This document shows positions 63,468-64,000 of a stretch of DNA of 64,000 nt, one piece after another. The stretch is from Acidimicrobiia bacterium (GTDB taxonomy: Bacteria; Actinomycetota; Acidimicrobiia; Acidimicrobiales; Aldehydirespiratoraceae), in NCBI GenBank assembly GCA_003231645.1, contig QIIW01000134.1, positions 1 to 64,000 of the forward strand. The letters are read 5' to 3'. A program made the position numbers and the translations under genes. The first letter of the stretch is position 1, and each line of letters begins with the position of its first letter. The notes below the pieces were generated by a model. The model ran no database searches. It saw only the letters and a list, made by a program, of their open reading frames with translations, and was not told the DNA's origin.

Positions 63468-64000
63468 ATGATGGGCGATGGTTCGGTTGTGGTGGTAGGA
63501 GGAGGCGGTGGGGTCGGGTCGGTCGCCGTGAAGGCGTTGGCCCAGACCGAGGATGCCGGTCGGGTGGTGGTCGCCGATTTCAATCTCGACGCGGCGCGCG
63601 AGGTGGTGGCAGGACTGTCGGACCAGCGGTTCGAGGCGGCCCGCGTCGACGTGTCCGACGCCGACGCGCTGCGTTCGTTGATCGCCGACGCCGATGTGGT
63701 GCTCAACTGTGTCGGTCCTTTCTACCGATTCGGCCCCCCCACCCTCGAAGCGGCCATCGCCGTCGGTGTCGACTACGTCGACATCTGCGACGATCTCGAT
63801 GCCACCCGTCGGATGCTCGATCTCGACCCCGCGGCGCGCCGGGCCGAGGTCACCGCCCTGGTCGGCATGGGCAACTCCCCGGGGTTGGCCAACCTGTTCG
63901 TGAAACTCTGCGCCGAGTGGTTCCTCGATGAGATCCACACGGCCGAGATCATGCACATCCACGGCGGTGAACCCGACGAGGGTGCCGGTGTCCTCAAGCA
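63468..64000 (+). CDS. Saccharopine dehydrogenase-like NAD(P)-binding protein (truncated by window end)
   Basis: VVVVGGGGGVGSVAVKALAQTEDAGRVVVADFNLDAAREVV; ADVVLNCVGPFYRFGPPTLEAAIAVGVDYVDICDD; open to window end. Confidence 0.88.
   Translation, partial: MMGDGSVVVVGGGGGVGSVAVKALAQTEDAGRVVVADFNLDAAREVVAGLSDQRFEAARVDVSDADALRSLIADADVVLNCVGPFYRFGPPTLEAAIAVGVDYVDICDDLDATRRMLDLDPAARRAEVTALVGMGNSPGLANLFVKLCAEWFLDEIHTAEIMHIHGGEPDEGAGVLK

Overview
High-GC actinobacterial chromosome segment, most like Acidimicrobiia by gene content and style (inference; no search run). It is mostly housekeeping DNA: a long ribosomal-protein operon from rplC to rplQ (with secY, adk, infA, rpoA), then truA, rplM-rpsI, glmM, an oversized glmS, acpS, nnrD, alr, the tsaE-tsaB-rimI-tsaD cluster, groESL, guaB3-guaA, a Pho-type cluster (pstB / PhoU-histidine kinase fusion / response regulator), a UvrD/PcrA helicase, sucCD, purH, plsC, metF, icd, glycosyltransferases, a PAS-GGDEF protein, a patatin, a HelD-like helicase and a DtxR-family regulator. 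I found no rRNA, tRNA, CRISPR array, prophage or transposon. The best candidate for something unusual is the cluster at 41.1-44.3 kb: a PHO-box-like 11-bp direct repeat array, pstB, and a single ORF fusing a complete PhoU domain to a soluble histidine kinase, followed by its response regulator. Other points: L22 with a C-terminal YH/AEVYF-type domain plus acidic repeats; a probable CTG start for infA; a 1144-aa GlmS behind a 4x12-bp repeat leader; a degraded GGDEF gene next to a promoter+CIRCE; a one-base frameshift in a membrane protein gene; missing rpsJ and map; and a recurrent -10 motif 5-7 bp from start codons suggesting leaderless transcripts.
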